Origin: Yinghuangia seranimata
GTDB taxonomy: Bacteria > Actinomycetota > Actinomycetes > Streptomycetales > Streptomycetaceae
Direction of reading: 5' to 3'
DNA: 64,000 bases
NCBI RefSeq assembly: GCF_029953285.1
Contig: NZ_JASAOI010000077.1
Coordinates: 1 to 64,000, forward strand
Shown: one piece after another, positions 20,571-29,533 of the stretch
Numbering within the stretch: the stretch's first letter is position 1
Layout: every line of letters begins with the position of its first letter
Notes under the pieces: model-generated
Told to the model about the DNA's origin: nothing
Databases searched by the model: none
The model's input: only the letters and a program-made list of their open reading frames with translations
Made by a program: the position numbers and the translations under genes

Positions 20571-21135
20571 CTGGGGTGGTCTCCGCCTGGGTCGGGGCTG
20601 GGGCCGCGGGTGGAAGGGCTGTCTGTGGAGTCGTGCCGTCGGCGGTTTCGGTTCCCGCCCCGGTTCCCGAGTCCTTCGGGGCCGGAGCCTTCACCGCCTG
20701 CCCGGGCGGCCGCCCGGAGGCCCGCTCGGTCTCGAGCGCGTTCTGCAGGATGACGACGGCCGCCGCCTGGTCGACGACGGTACGCGCCTTCTTGCCGCGG
20801 ACGCCGGAGGCCCGCAGGTCGCGGGTCGCCGTCACGGTCGTGAGCCGCTCGTCGACGAGCCGCACGCCGACCGGCGCCACGAGCCCGGCGAGCCGGGTCG
20901 CGAACGCGCGCGCCTTTCCGGCCGCGGGGCCCTCCTTGCCGGAGAGCGACCGCGGCAGGCCGACGATCACCTCGACGGCGTCGCGCTCGGCGACGATGTC
21001 GGTGATGCGCCGGGCGTCACCGCGGCCCGCCTTCACGGTCTCGACCGGCGACGCGACCAGACCGTCCGGGTCGCACGCGGCGACCCCGATCCGGACGTCG
21101 CCGACGTCGACCGCCACACGTACGCCGCGCCTCAT
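20563..21135 (-). CDS. ruvX: YqgF/RuvX-type nuclease
   Basis: A 190-aa RNase H-fold protein of the Holliday-junction resolvase-like / pre-16S rRNA nuclease family. Motifs are VAVDVGDVRIGVA (first Asp), VEVIVGLPRSLSG, VRLVDERLTTV and the terminal VDQAAAVVILQNAL (last Asp). About 50 extra residues of Pro/Ala/Thr at the C-terminus are unusual next to the ~140-aa family core. The ATG at 21135 has GGGAGG upstream. It sits in the alaS-ruvX-mltG-aroE operon. Confidence 0.94.
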   Translation of the reverse strand: MRRGVRVAVDVGDVRIGVAACDPDGLVASPVETVKAGRGDARRITDIVAERDAVEVIVGLPRSLSGKEGPAAGKARAFATRLAGLVAPVGVRLVDERLTTVTATRDLRASGVRGKKARTVVDQAAAVVILQNALETERASGRPPGQAVKAPAPKDSGTGAGTETADGTTPQTALPPAAPAPTQAETTPDE

Positions 21136-21212
21136 CGATGCCTCCCCACAGGCACCTCGGTTCGGGGGTGCCACACCGCACTGTGGCATTCCCGGACCCG
21201 CGTTCCCAAGCC

Positions 21213-23882
21213 TCAGGCCGTCCGCTCGGCGACGGTGCGGGTGACGGCGGCGAGCGCGTCCTCGACGGCGGCCGCGTTGGCGCCACCGCCCTGGGCCACG
21301 TCGTCCTTGCCGCCACCGCCGCCGCCGAGGGTCTGCGCTGCCACGCGGACCAGCTCGCCGGCCTTGACGCCGCGCTCGCGCGCCGCCTCGTTGGTGGCCA
21401 CCACCACCATGGGCTTGTTGTTGACGACCGACACGACCGCGACGACGGCGGGGCGGGCGTTGAGCCGCTGCCGCACGTCGAGCGCGAGCTTGCGCAGGTC
21501 GTCGGTGGAGGTGCCGTCGGCGACGCGGTGCGCGACGAGCGCGGTCCCGTTGACGTCGGCGGCCTGTTCGGCGAGCGCGCCGGACGCCTGCAGCACCTGC
21601 GCGGCGCGCATCCGGTCGATCTCCTTCTCGGCCTCGCGCAGCTTGGCGACGATGCCGGAGACGCGCTCGGGCAGCTCCTCCGGGCGGCCCTTCACCACGT
21701 CGGTGAGCTGGTTGACGATGGTGTGCTCGCGCGCCAGGAAGCGGTACGCGTCCACGCCGACCAGCGCCTCGACGCGGCGCACGCCGGCGCCGATGGACGA
21801 CTCGCCGAGCAGCTTGACCAGGCCGAGCTGCGCGGTGTTGTGCACGTGGGTGCCGCCGCACAGCTCCTTGGAGTAGTCGCCGATCGTGACGACGCGCACC
21901 CGGTCGCCGTACTTCTCGCCGAACATGGCGGTCGCGCCCTGCTTGCGGGCCTCGTCCATGCTCATGACCTCGGCGACGACGTCGAGGTCGCGGGCCAGCA
22001 CCTCGTTGATCTTCTGCTCGACGTCCGTGAGGACGCCGCCGGGCACCGCGGACGGCGCGCCGAAGTCGAAGCGGAAGCGGCCCGGCGCGTTCTCCGAGCC
22101 GGCCTGCGCCGCCGTCGGGCCGAGCGCGTCGCGCAGCGCCTGGTGGGTGAGGTGGGTGGCGCTGTGCGCGCGGGCGATCGCCCGGCGCCGGTCCAGATCG
22201 ATCGAGGCGTACGCGGACGCGCCGACGACGACCTCGCCGACCTGCACGGTGCCGCGGTGCACGGTGACGCCCGGGACCGGCTGCTGCACGTCGCGGACCT
22301 CGACGACCGCGCCGCTGTCGACGCGGATCCGGCCGGTGTCGGCGAGCTGGCCGCCGCCCTCGGCGTAGAACGGCGTGCGGTCGAGCACGACCTCGACCTC
22401 GTCGCCTTCGTTGGCGGCCGGGGCCGGGACGCCGTCGACGAGCAGGCCCACGATCGTGGCCTCGCCGTCGTTGAGCGTGTAGCCGGTGAACTCGGTGGCG
22501 CCGGTGGTGTCGGCGACCTCGCGGTACGCGGACAGGTCGGCGTGGCCGTGCTTCTTGGCGCGGGCGTCTTCCTTGGCGCGCTGCTTCTGCTCGGCCATCA
22601 GGCGGCGGAAGCCGTCCTCGTCGACGGCCAGGCCCTGCTCGGCGGCCATCTCGAGGGTGAGGTCGATCGGGAAGCCGTGCGTGTCGTGCAGCGCGAACGC
22701 GGCGCTGCCCGGGAGGACGTCGCTGCCGGACGCCTTGGTCTTGCCGATCTCGGCGTCGAGGATCGACGTGCCGGTGACGATCTTGTCGAGGAAGCGGGCC
22801 TCCTCGGCGGTCGCCACGGAGTCGATCCGCTTGGCGTCCTCGACCAGCTCGGGGTACTGCGGGCCCATCGCGTCGATGGTGACCTCGACCAGCTCGCGGA
22901 TGGTCGGGCCCTGCGCGCCGAGGAGGCGCATGTTGCGGATCGCGCGGCGCATCATGCGGCGCAGCACGTAGCCGCGGCCCTCGTTGCCGGGCACGACGCC
23001 GTCGCCGATGAGCATGACGGCGGTGCGGATGTGGTCGGCGATGACGCGCAGCGACACGTCGGACCTGAGGTCGCCGCCGTAGGTGTGGCCGGTGAGCTCG
23101 GCGGCGCGGTCGAGGATCATCCGCGACGTGTCGATCTCGTACAGGTTGTCGACGCCCTGCAGGATCGTGGCGAGGCGCTCCAGGCCGAGGCCGGTGTCGA
23201 CGCTCTTGGCGGGCAGGTCGCCGAGGATCTCGAAGTCGTCCTTGCCGATGCCCGCGCCGCGGACGAACTGCATGAAGACCAGGTTCCAGATCTCCAGGTA
23301 GCGCTCGCCGTTGACGGCCGGGCCGCCCTCCTCGCCGTACGCGGGGCCGCGGTCGTAGTTGATCTCCGAGCACGGGCCGCACGGGCCGGGGACGCCCATC
23401 GACCAGAAGTTGTCCTTCTTGCCGAGCCGCTGGATGCGCTCGGCGGGCACGCCGACCTTCTCGCGCCAGATCGTCTCGGCCTCGTCGTCGTCGAGGTAGA
23501 CGGTGATCCACAGCTTCTCGGGCTCGAGCCCGTAGCCGCCGTCGGCGATCGGCGTGGTCAGCAGCTCCCAGGCGAGCGTGATCGCCCGCTCCTTGAAGTA
23601 GTCGCCGAAGGAGAAGTTGCCGCACATCTGGAAGAACGACCCGTGGCGGGTCGTCTTGCCGACCTCGTCGATGTCGAGCGTGCGGACGCACTTCTGGACG
23701 CTGGTCGCGCGCGGGTACGGCGGCTTGACCTCGCCGAGGAAGTACGGCTTGAACGGAACCATGCCGGCGTTGACCAGCAGCAGCGTCGGGTCGTCGGCGA
23801 CCAGGGACGCCGAGGGCACGACGGTGTGCCCGCGCTCCTCGAAGAAGCGCAGCCAGCGGCTCCGGATCTCTGCGGAATCCAT
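21213..23882 (-). CDS. alaS: Alanyl-tRNA synthetase
   Basis: A full-length 889-aa class II synthetase. The N-terminal catalytic domain begins [19 protein letters not shown]. The editing domain has [11 protein letters not shown] (metal-binding HxxxH) and [13 protein letters not shown]. The C-terminal DHHA1-type domain contains [15 protein letters not shown]. Its ATG and the stop of the preceding DUF6167 gene share one base (TGATG). Long open frames opposite it are shadows. Confidence 0.98.
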   Translation of the reverse strand: MDSAEIRSRWLRFFEERGHTVVPSASLVADDPTLLLVNAGMVPFKPYFLGEVKPPYPRATSVQKCVRTLDIDEVGKTTRHGSFFQMCGNFSFGDYFKERAITLAWELLTTPIADGGYGLEPEKLWITVYLDDDEAETIWREKVGVPAERIQRLGKKDNFWSMGVPGPCGPCSEINYDRGPAYGEEGGPAVNGERYLEIWNLVFMQFVRGAGIGKDDFEILGDLPAKSVDTGLGLERLATILQGVDNLYEIDTSRMILDRAAELTGHTYGGDLRSDVSLRVIADHIRTAVMLIGDGVVPGNEGRGYVLRRMMRRAIRNMRLLGAQGPTIRELVEVTIDAMGPQYPELVEDAKRIDSVATAEEARFLDKIVTGTSILDAEIGKTKASGSDVLPGSAAFALHDTHGFPIDLTLEMAAEQGLAVDEDGFRRLMAEQKQRAKEDARAKKHGHADLSAYREVADTTGATEFTGYTLNDGEATIVGLLVDGVPAPAANEGDEVEVVLDRTPFYAEGGGQLADTGRIRVDSGAVVEVRDVQQPVPGVTVHRGTVQVGEVVVGASAYASIDLDRRRAIARAHSATHLTHQALRDALGPTAAQAGSENAPGRFRFDFGAPSAVPGGVLTDVEQKINEVLARDLDVVAEVMSMDEARKQGATAMFGEKYGDRVRVVTIGDYSKELCGGTHVHNTAQLGLVKLLGESSIGAGVRRVEALVGVDAYRFLAREHTIVNQLTDVVKGRPEELPERVSGIVAKLREAEKEIDRMRAAQVLQASGALAEQAADVNGTALVAHRVADGTSTDDLRKLALDVRQRLNARPAVVAVVSVVNNKPMVVVATNEAARERGVKAGELVRVAAQTLGGGGGGKDDVAQGGGANAAAVEDALAAVTRTVAERTA

Positions 23883-24409
23883 CAGCGTCGTCGGTCCTTC
23901 CGGTCATACCTCGCGCCGCGGTCGCGGCGGTCGTGCGGCTGCGGTGCGGGCGCTGGCTCGGGGATGCCGAGGCGGAAGCCCTGCTGGTTCTCGTGCCTGT
24001 CGTAAGTGTCGCGCGTGTCGCGGCGGTCGTACGGCTCGTCGCCCGCGCGGCCTTCGTAGTACGCGTCGTAGCGGTCGTACGGGTCGTACGCGTCCCGGCC
24101 GCCGCGCGCGGGGTACGGAGCGCGCGCCGCGGGCAGCGCGCGGTGGTCGCGCCCGGTCAGCATCGGCGGGGGCGGCAGCGGCGGCGCGGCCGCGGCGGTG
24201 ACGTCGGCGCCGATCGCGCGGTACAGCTCGGCCTCGCGCTCGGCCATGCCGGCGCGCACCTCGTCCGCGAAGTAGCGGATGGCGTCCCCTATGCCGGTGA
24301 CGTTGTCCGCGACGCCCTCGGGCGTGTACTTCTGCGCCTTGTCCTTGACCTTGCGCGCGGCCCACATGCCGGCGCCGGCGCCGACCGCCATCCAGAACAG
24401 CCGGGCCAT
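23882..24409 (-). CDS. DUF6167-like small protein
   Basis: A 175-aa protein with a short hydrophobic N-terminus ([18 protein letters not shown]), then a conserved block [14 protein letters not shown], and a low-complexity tail rich in Tyr, Asp and Arg ([15 protein letters not shown] and [12 protein letters not shown]). Function unknown. It is consistently found between the DUF948 gene and alaS in streptomycetes. It is joined to alaS by a one-base stop/start overlap and starts directly after the DUF948 gene. Confidence 0.8.
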   Translation of the reverse strand: MARLFWMAVGAGAGMWAARKVKDKAQKYTPEGVADNVTGIGDAIRYFADEVRAGMAEREAELYRAIGADVTAAAAPPLPPPPMLTGRDHRALPAARAPYPARGGRDAYDPYDRYDAYYEGRAGDEPYDRRDTRDTYDRHENQQGFRLGIPEPAPAPQPHDRRDRGARYDRKDRRR

Positions 24410-24410
24410 G

Positions 24411-24839
24411 TCAGGACCTCCCCCGGGCGGCGCGCTGGCGCGCGATCCGCTCGGCCTTGGCGGTGGCGCGCACCCGCTTGGCCATCTCGGCGCGCTGCTG
24501 CCCGGACAGGGCGCGGCGGACGCCGTACGAGAAGGCCGCGGTCTTGACCAGCGGGCCGCCGAGCGTGGCGGCGACGGTCGAGGAGAGCGCGGTGGCGTTG
24601 CCGGACATCGTCTGCACGTTGCCGGCGATCTGGTCGACGCGCGCGAGCTGGGCGTTGGTGGCGCGCACCGCGTCGGTCATCTCGTCGAGCAGCTGGGGGG
24701 TCCGGTCCGCCATGTCGGAGACCAGGCGGGTGGCCTCCCTGAGCACCGAGACCAGCTTGACCAGCACCACCGCGAGGAAGGCGACGAGGATCGCCCAGAA
24801 CGTCGCGATGATCATCAGCGCGACTTCTCCACCCGACAC
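24411..24839 (-). CDS. DUF948 membrane protein
   Basis: A 142-aa protein with one N-terminal helix (ALMIIATFWAILVAFLAVVL), then a long amphipathic helical region typical of DUF948 (LREATRLVSDMADRTPQLLDE), and a basic C-terminus. It may organise something at the membrane; no enzymatic motif is present. It is the first gene of the alaS operon and starts with ATG at 24839. Confidence 0.85.
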   Translation of the reverse strand: MSGGEVALMIIATFWAILVAFLAVVLVKLVSVLREATRLVSDMADRTPQLLDEMTDAVRATNAQLARVDQIAGNVQTMSGNATALSSTVAATLGGPLVKTAAFSYGVRRALSGQQRAEMAKRVRATAKAERIARQRAARGRS

Positions 24840-25068
24840 GTTCGATGCGCTCCTTCAGCGGCCGAAATGCAACGGCTGTCGACAAAGTGAGAGGGCGTCA
24901 CCTGGGACACAGCCGCACGGGCGACCCCGGGACCCCGACCCTACCGCGCCGTAGCGGGAGAGTCGCCTGACACTACCGGCCATGCGGGGTGGTGTGCACG
25001 GACCGGGCGTGACCTTGTCGGGAGAGCGTCGTTATGGGTACTGAGGGTTGCCCTGTGGCACAGGGCAC
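24840..25068. other. Upstream region of the DUF948-alaS operon
   Basis: It must hold the leftward promoter of the DUF948-DUF6167-alaS-ruvX-mltG-aroE operon. I did not find a clear -10/-35 pair, nor a T-box leader. Confidence 0.4.
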
Positions 25069-25102
25069 GAGGGCCCTGCTCCGCAGTCGGAGCAGGGCCC
25101 TC
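25069..25102. terminator. Strong terminator hairpin downstream of rpsD
   Basis: A perfect 15-bp stem (GAGGGCCCTGCTCCG and complement) with a CAGT loop, 91 bp past the rpsD stop. On the plus strand it is followed by ACCTTTTC, so it could work in both directions, but only rpsD reads towards it. Confidence 0.9.
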
Positions 25103-25150
25103 ACCTTTTCGGTACATATTCGGCCGCGCGGCACGTGCTGCGCGTCGCGC

Positions 25151-25200
25151 GGGTCGGCGCGGGTCAGCGCGGGTCAGCGCGGGTCAGCGCGGGTCAGCGC
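25151..25200 (-). repeat. 10-bp tandem repeat carrying the rpsD stop codon
   Basis: On the minus strand the last rpsD codons are followed by four perfect copies of GCGCTGACCC and one variant (GCGCCGACCC). The stop TGA is repeated every 10 bp (fwd 25194-25196, 25184-25186, 25174-25176, 25164-25166), giving a stop in each frame. The last Arg codon is part of the first unit. Confidence 0.95.
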
Positions 25201-25802
25201 GAGTAGTACTCGACGACGAGCTGCTCGTCGCAGACCACCGGGATCTCGCGGCGCAGCGGCAGCCGGTCGAGGCGGGCGGCGAGCGCGCCGAGGTTGACCT
25301 CGATGTACTTGGGCGTGGTCTCGGCCGCGAAGCCGCCGGCGCGGACGACCTCGAACAGCGCCTTGCCGCGGCTGCGCTCGCGCACCGTGACGACGTCCTC
25401 GGGGCGCAGCCGGTAGCTGGGGCGGTCGACCTTGCCGCCGTTGACCTCGAAGTGGCCGTGGCCGACCATCTGGCGGGCCTGGTAGACGGTGCGCGCGAAG
25501 CCGGCGCGCAGGACGAACGCGTCGAGGCGGCGCTCGAGGGAGACGACCATCTCCTCGCCGGTCTTGCCCTGGTGCTTGTGGGCGGCGTCGAAGGCGGCGC
25601 GCATCTGGGTCTCGTTGATGTCGTACTGCGCGCGGAGCTTCTGCTTCTCCAGCAGGCGCACCTTGTAGTCCGACGCCTGCTTGCGGCCGCGGCCGTGCTC
25701 GCCCGGCGGGTAGGGGCGGTTCTCGAGGTACTTCTGGGCCTTGGGCGTCAGGGCGATGCCGAGCGCACGGCTGCGCTTGACCTTGGGGCGGGCCTGGTTC
25801 AA
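25194..25802 (-). CDS. rpsD: 30S ribosomal protein S4
   Basis: A 202-aa S4, a primary 16S rRNA-binding protein of the 5' domain. PYPPGEHGRGRKQASDYKVR, LLEKQKLRAQYDINETQ and the S4 RNA-binding domain (LERRLDAFVLRAGFARTVYQ, GHGHFEVNGGKVDRPSYRL) are clear. It lacks cysteines in the N-terminal region, so it is the zinc-free form. The start is TTG at 25802 with GGAGGA five bases upstream; no ATG gives the family N-terminus. Its promoter region is shared with the divergent DUF2470 gene. Confidence 0.97.
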   Translation of the reverse strand: MNQARPKVKRSRALGIALTPKAQKYLENRPYPPGEHGRGRKQASDYKVRLLEKQKLRAQYDINETQMRAAFDAAHKHQGKTGEEMVVSLERRLDAFVLRAGFARTVYQARQMVGHGHFEVNGGKVDRPSYRLRPEDVVTVRERSRGKALFEVVRAGGFAAETTPKYIEVNLGALAARLDRLPLRREIPVVCDEQLVVEYYSR

Positions 25803-25826
25803 CGGGTCCTCCGGATCGGTGGGTAC

Positions 25827-25863
25827 TTGCCAGCCGCGGCCTTCTTAGGTAAGCCTAACCTTA
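25827..25863 (+). promoter_or_regulatory. Iron box (DmdR/IdeR type) over a probable promoter
   Basis: TTAGGTAAGCCTAACCTTA at 25845-25863 matches the DtxR-family consensus TTAGGTTAGGCTAACCTAA at 16 of 19 positions. It overlaps the -10 of a plausible rightward promoter: TTGCCA (25827-25832), 17-nt spacer, TAAGCC (25850-25855). Iron-loaded regulator would block RNA polymerase and repress the DUF2470 gene when iron is plentiful. The box is also 43 bp from the rpsD start. Confidence 0.85.
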
Positions 25864-25925
25864 TCGCCACGGCGCCTCGGGAGGGAAGTCCGCCCCGGGC
25901 CGTCCCCTCGCACCAGGAGGCCCGC

Positions 25926-26753
25926 ATGCCACGCCCCACGCCGCACTCCCCCGCCGCCTCCCCGCAGCACGACCCGTGCGCGGCCCGGCGGGCGCGGGGC
26001 TCGCGCCCGGCCGCCGCGACCCGCGCGCGGACGCTGGCCGGCCACGCCGCGTCCGCGGTCGTCGAGCTGCCCGGTGCGCTCGGTGAGGGGCAGGTGGTGC
26101 CGGCCGCGCGCGCCGTCGAGCCCGACGGTTCCGTGCTCCTGCTCCTCCCGCCGGAGGTCGGCGCCGCGGTGCTGACCGCGCGGGACGACGTCGCGGCGGT
26201 GCTGCACCTGGTGGACGTCGCGCCGGTGGCGGTCCCGCAGCGGGTCCGCGCGCACTGCTGGATCGCCGGGTGGCTGTCCGCCCCGACCGGGGCCGAGCTC
26301 GCCGAGGCCACCGCGCGGCTCGCGGCGGCGGGCCGTGAGCCCGCGCTGCTGACCCGCGCGGGACAGCGCTCGGGTGCGGTGGTGCGGTTGGAGCCGGGCG
26401 AGGTGCTGGTCGACGACCTGTGGGGCGCCGAGCACGTCGAGCCGGACGAGTACGCCGACGCCGCGCCCGATCCGCTGGCAGAGGACGAGGCCGAGCTGCT
26501 CCAGCACCTGTCCGCCGGGCACGGCGCCGAGCTGGAGCGGGTGTGCCGGCTGGCCGGGGCGGCCGTGCCGGGCGACCGCGTCGTCCCGGTGGTGCTGGAC
26601 CGGCACGGGCTGCGGCTGCGCTGCGTCGGCGCCGACCGCACGGTCGACGTCCGGTTCGAGTTCGACGCCCCGGTGTCCGATGCGGCGGAGCTCGGCGAGG
26701 CGCTGCGGACGCTGTTCCACGGCCCGGCCGTGACCGAATCCGACCGCACCTAG
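25926..26753 (+). CDS. DUF2470-domain protein, probably iron-regulated
   Basis: A 275-aa soluble protein. The C-terminal ~80 residues (DEAELLQHLSAGHGAELERV ... GDRVVPVVLDRHGLRLRCVG ... VRFEFDAPVSDAAELGEAL) form a DUF2470 domain, the module found at the end of HugZ-type haem-degrading and related flavin-binding proteins. The N-terminal part has a split-barrel-like look but no sure family. ATG at 25926 has AGGAGG upstream. The iron box suggests a role in haem or iron handling; this is inference. Confidence 0.8.
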   Translation: MPRPTPHSPAASPQHDPCAARRARGSRPAAATRARTLAGHAASAVVELPGALGEGQVVPAARAVEPDGSVLLLLPPEVGAAVLTARDDVAAVLHLVDVAPVAVPQRVRAHCWIAGWLSAPTGAELAEATARLAAAGREPALLTRAGQRSGAVVRLEPGEVLVDDLWGAEHVEPDEYADAAPDPLAEDEAELLQHLSAGHGAELERVCRLAGAAVPGDRVVPVVLDRHGLRLRCVGADRTVDVRFEFDAPVSDAAELGEALRTLFHGPAVTESDRT

Positions 26754-26917
26754 CGGTTGATGCCTGTTCGCTTCACGTATTTCGCGGTCTTTCGTCCGCT
26801 GTCTGATCGACCTCCGACACCTTGTTTTCGGCGCGCCATGCCGTTCCGATTGAAGGGTTACCGCGTTCATAGGGCACTGTGGAGGGGCCCCAGCGATCAG
26901 AAGGAAGGACGGCGACG

Positions 26918-28417
26918 GTGTTCGAGCGCCCCGGGCGACCCGACACCACCGGGAACGGTGACGGGGACCAGGCCGCGGCGGCGGACGCCGCCGAGGTCGA
27001 GCGCGTCGAGACGACGGGCACCCGGCTGCCGTGGCATCCGCCGCCGCTGTCGGCGCTCCCGTGGCAGGACCGCATGCGCACCCGGCTGCGGTTCAGCGGC
27101 TCGACCGCCCTTCCGCCGCCGGACAAGACCGAGCCGTCCAACGTCGCGCCGCGCGTGCTCGACCTCGCGCTGCGCACCGGCGAGCTGCTGCTCGCGAGCG
27201 GCGAGGGCGGCGAGGACGTCGAGGCGGCGATGCTGGGCATCACCGACGCGTACGGTCTGGAGCGCTGCACGCCGAACGTCACGTTCACCGTGCTCACGCT
27301 GTCCTACCAGCCGTCGCTGGTGGACGTGCCGATCACCGCGGAGCGCGTGGTGCGCCGCCGGGCCACCGACTTCACCCGGCTCGCCGAGGCGCACCGGATG
27401 GTCGAGGACATCACCACCGGCGAGGTGACGCTGGAGGACGCCTACCACCGGCTGGTCGAGATCCGCCGCAACCGGCACCCGTACCCGAGGCGGCTGGTGC
27501 TGGTCGCGACCGGCGGCATCGCGGCGACCGCGAGTGTGCTGGTCGGCGGTGGGCCGGTGGTGGCGTGTGCGGCGTTCGTCGCGGCGGTCATCGGCGACCA
27601 GCTGGCGCAGGGGCTGGCCAAGCGCGGCGTGCCGGAGTTCTACCAGTTCGTGCTGGCGGCGATGCCGGCCGCGGCGATCGCGGTGGGGCTGATCAAGGCG
27701 GACATCGGGATCCTGCCCTACGCGGTGGTCACCGGTGGCCTGTTCGCGCTGCTGCCGGGACGAGCACTGGTCGCGGCGGTGCAGGACGGCCTGACCGGCT
27801 TCTACATCACCGCGTCGGCACGGCTGATGGAAGTCTTCTACCTGATCATCGGCATCATCTGCGGTGTCGCGATCGTGCTGTACGGCGGCAACCAGCTCGG
27901 CGTCGAGCTGAGCGTCGAGGGCTCGTTCTACCCGGCGTCGCGGCCGCCGGTGCAGTTGCTGGCCGCCGCGGGCGTGTCGCTCACGTTCGCGGTGCTCGTG
28001 CAGGTGCGGCCGCGTGCGCTGCCGATCGCGGCGGCGGGCGGCGCGTCGAGCTGGGCGATCTTCGAGGTGCTGCGCATCGCGGGCGCCTCGCCGATCCTGG
28101 CGACCGTGGTGGCGACCGGAGTCGTGGGCCTGTTGGGGCAGTTGCTGGCCCGCGCCGGGCGTACGTCTGCGCTGCCGTACGTGATCCCCGCGATCGGGCC
28201 GCTGCTGCCCGGTAGCGCGATGTACCAGGGAATGCTGGGTCTCGCGCTCGGGCACACCGACCGCGGCTGGCTGGGGCTGGTGAACGCGGCGGGGCTGGCG
28301 CTGGCACTGGCCGTCGGGGTGAACCTGGGGAGCGAGGTGGCGCGGTTCGTGCTCCCCGCGCCGCAGCGCGGCGGCCGCGAGAAGCGGGCCGCGGCGAAGC
28401 GGACCCGCGGGTTCTGA
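26918..28417 (+). CDS. Threonine/serine exporter (ThrE family)
   Basis: A 499-aa membrane protein joining both ThrE halves in one chain. After a soluble N-terminus comes the ThrE domain (LDLALRTGELLLASGEGGED, RCTPNVTFTVLTLSY, then five helices), followed by a ThrB-like second set of five helices (SFYPASRPPVQLLAAAGVSL, YVIPAIGPLLPGSAMYQGML). It exports Thr/Ser and small peptides by proton antiport. I chose GTG at 26918, which has AGAAGGAAGG upstream, over a GTG at 26879 without one. Confidence 0.88.
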   Translation: MFERPGRPDTTGNGDGDQAAAADAAEVERVETTGTRLPWHPPPLSALPWQDRMRTRLRFSGSTALPPPDKTEPSNVAPRVLDLALRTGELLLASGEGGEDVEAAMLGITDAYGLERCTPNVTFTVLTLSYQPSLVDVPITAERVVRRRATDFTRLAEAHRMVEDITTGEVTLEDAYHRLVEIRRNRHPYPRRLVLVATGGIAATASVLVGGGPVVACAAFVAAVIGDQLAQGLAKRGVPEFYQFVLAAMPAAAIAVGLIKADIGILPYAVVTGGLFALLPGRALVAAVQDGLTGFYITASARLMEVFYLIIGIICGVAIVLYGGNQLGVELSVEGSFYPASRPPVQLLAAAGVSLTFAVLVQVRPRALPIAAAGGASSWAIFEVLRIAGASPILATVVATGVVGLLGQLLARAGRTSALPYVIPAIGPLLPGSAMYQGMLGLALGHTDRGWLGLVNAAGLALALAVGVNLGSEVARFVLPAPQRGGREKRAAAKRTRGF

Positions 28418-28666
28418 CCGGACCGCGGCGGATCGCCGTAAAGCAGCGCCGGCCGGGGCGGTTCGGGTCGGGCGCCGTACGCCACCGGCCGTCCCCTGGA
28501 AGATCCTTGAGCGGAAGCGGACGGCGCCCGGTGCTTGATTTGTACCGCGCGCCAACGCTTTGTTTCAACCCCTGTGTTCAAGCAGTCGCCTGAGTGAGAG
28601 TGTGTGCCCCTGCGGCCTGTTCGGCAGGTCGGTGGCGGACTTTCGCACCTTCGGAGGTTTTCGGTC

Positions 28667-29533
28667 ATGGCGACGTGGCGGGTGGGTTCGGCAACGGTGC
28701 ACAAGGTCGTCGAGGTGGAGTTCCCCCTCCCGGTGGCGGGGGCGCTCCGCACCTCGGACGAAGGGCTTCTGGACCGCTACCCGTGGCTCGCGCCGCATTA
28801 TGCCTCTCCCGGCGGGCTTTTCACGATGTCCTTTCACGCCTTGCTCGTCGACACCGGCGACCGGCGGATCCTGATCGACACGTGCATCGGCAACGACCGC
28901 ACCCACCCGATCGTCCCGCCGCTGCAGACGGGATGGCTCGACGTGCTCAAGGACACCGGCTACCCGCCCGAGACGATCGACACCGTCGTGTGCACGCACC
29001 TGCACTTCGACCACGTCGGCTGGAACACCCGCCTGGTGGACGGCGCGTGGGTGCCGACGTTCCCGAACGCCCGCTACCTGATCCCGCGCGCCGAGTGGGA
29101 GTTCTGGCGGACCGGGGCGGAGTCCGACGGTCGCGCCGAACTCGCCGACACCGTCGACCCGTTGCTCGCCGCCGACCTCGTCGACTTCGTCGAACCGGGG
29201 CACCGGGTCGCGGACGGCATCACCCTGGAGGCCGCGCCGGGGCACACCCCCGGACAGGTCGCCGTGCTCATCGAGTCAGCGGGCCCGGCGGGCGTCGAAC
29301 GCGCCGTCGTCACCGGCGACCTGGTGCACCACGCAGTGCAGTTCGTCGCGCCCGAGGTGGGCAGCCCGTCCGACGAGGACCCCGCCCAGGCCACCGCGAC
29401 CCGCCGGGCGTTCGTCGAACGCTACGCCGACACCGGGACGTTGGTGCTCGGCACGCACTTCCCCGACCCGTCGGCGGGCTACCTGACCCGGGCCGACGGC
29501 GAACTGCGGTTCGTCGTCGCTCAGGACGGCTGA
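28667..29533 (+). CDS. MBL-fold metallo-hydrolase
   Basis: A 288-aa metallo-beta-lactamase-fold hydrolase. The metal motif [10 protein letters not shown] (HxHxDH) is at about 108-117. A later His lies in [13 protein letters not shown], an Asp in VVTGDLVHH and a His in VLGTHFPDP, completing a dinuclear site. The N-terminal [20 protein letters not shown] resembles the quorum-quenching lactonase / phosphodiesterase-like subgroup, but the substrate is unknown. ATG at 28667 has GGAGG nine bases upstream. Its 3' end overlaps the convergent rarA by 13 bp. Confidence 0.88.
   Translation: MATWRVGSATVHKVVEVEFPLPVAGALRTSDEGLLDRYPWLAPHYASPGGLFTMSFHALLVDTGDRRILIDTCIGNDRTHPIVPPLQTGWLDVLKDTGYPPETIDTVVCTHLHFDHVGWNTRLVDGAWVPTFPNARYLIPRAEWEFWRTGAESDGRAELADTVDPLLAADLVDFVEPGHRVADGITLEAAPGHTPGQVAVLIESAGPAGVERAVVTGDLVHHAVQFVAPEVGSPSDEDPAQATATRRAFVERYADTGTLVLGTHFPDPSAGYLTRADGELRFVVAQDG

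Noticed and set aside
21138-24005. A 955-aa open frame on the plus strand
   Set aside because: It lies opposite alaS, whose class II synthetase motifs are complete; the opposite frame is a composition shadow without domains.
24840-25068. T-box leader for alaS
   Set aside because: The conserved T-box sequence was not found, and alaS is the third gene of its operon.
25452-25925. Extended N-terminus of the DUF2470 protein
   Set aside because: The upstream part is antisense to rpsD and crosses the promoter and iron box; the ATG at 25926 has AGGAGG.
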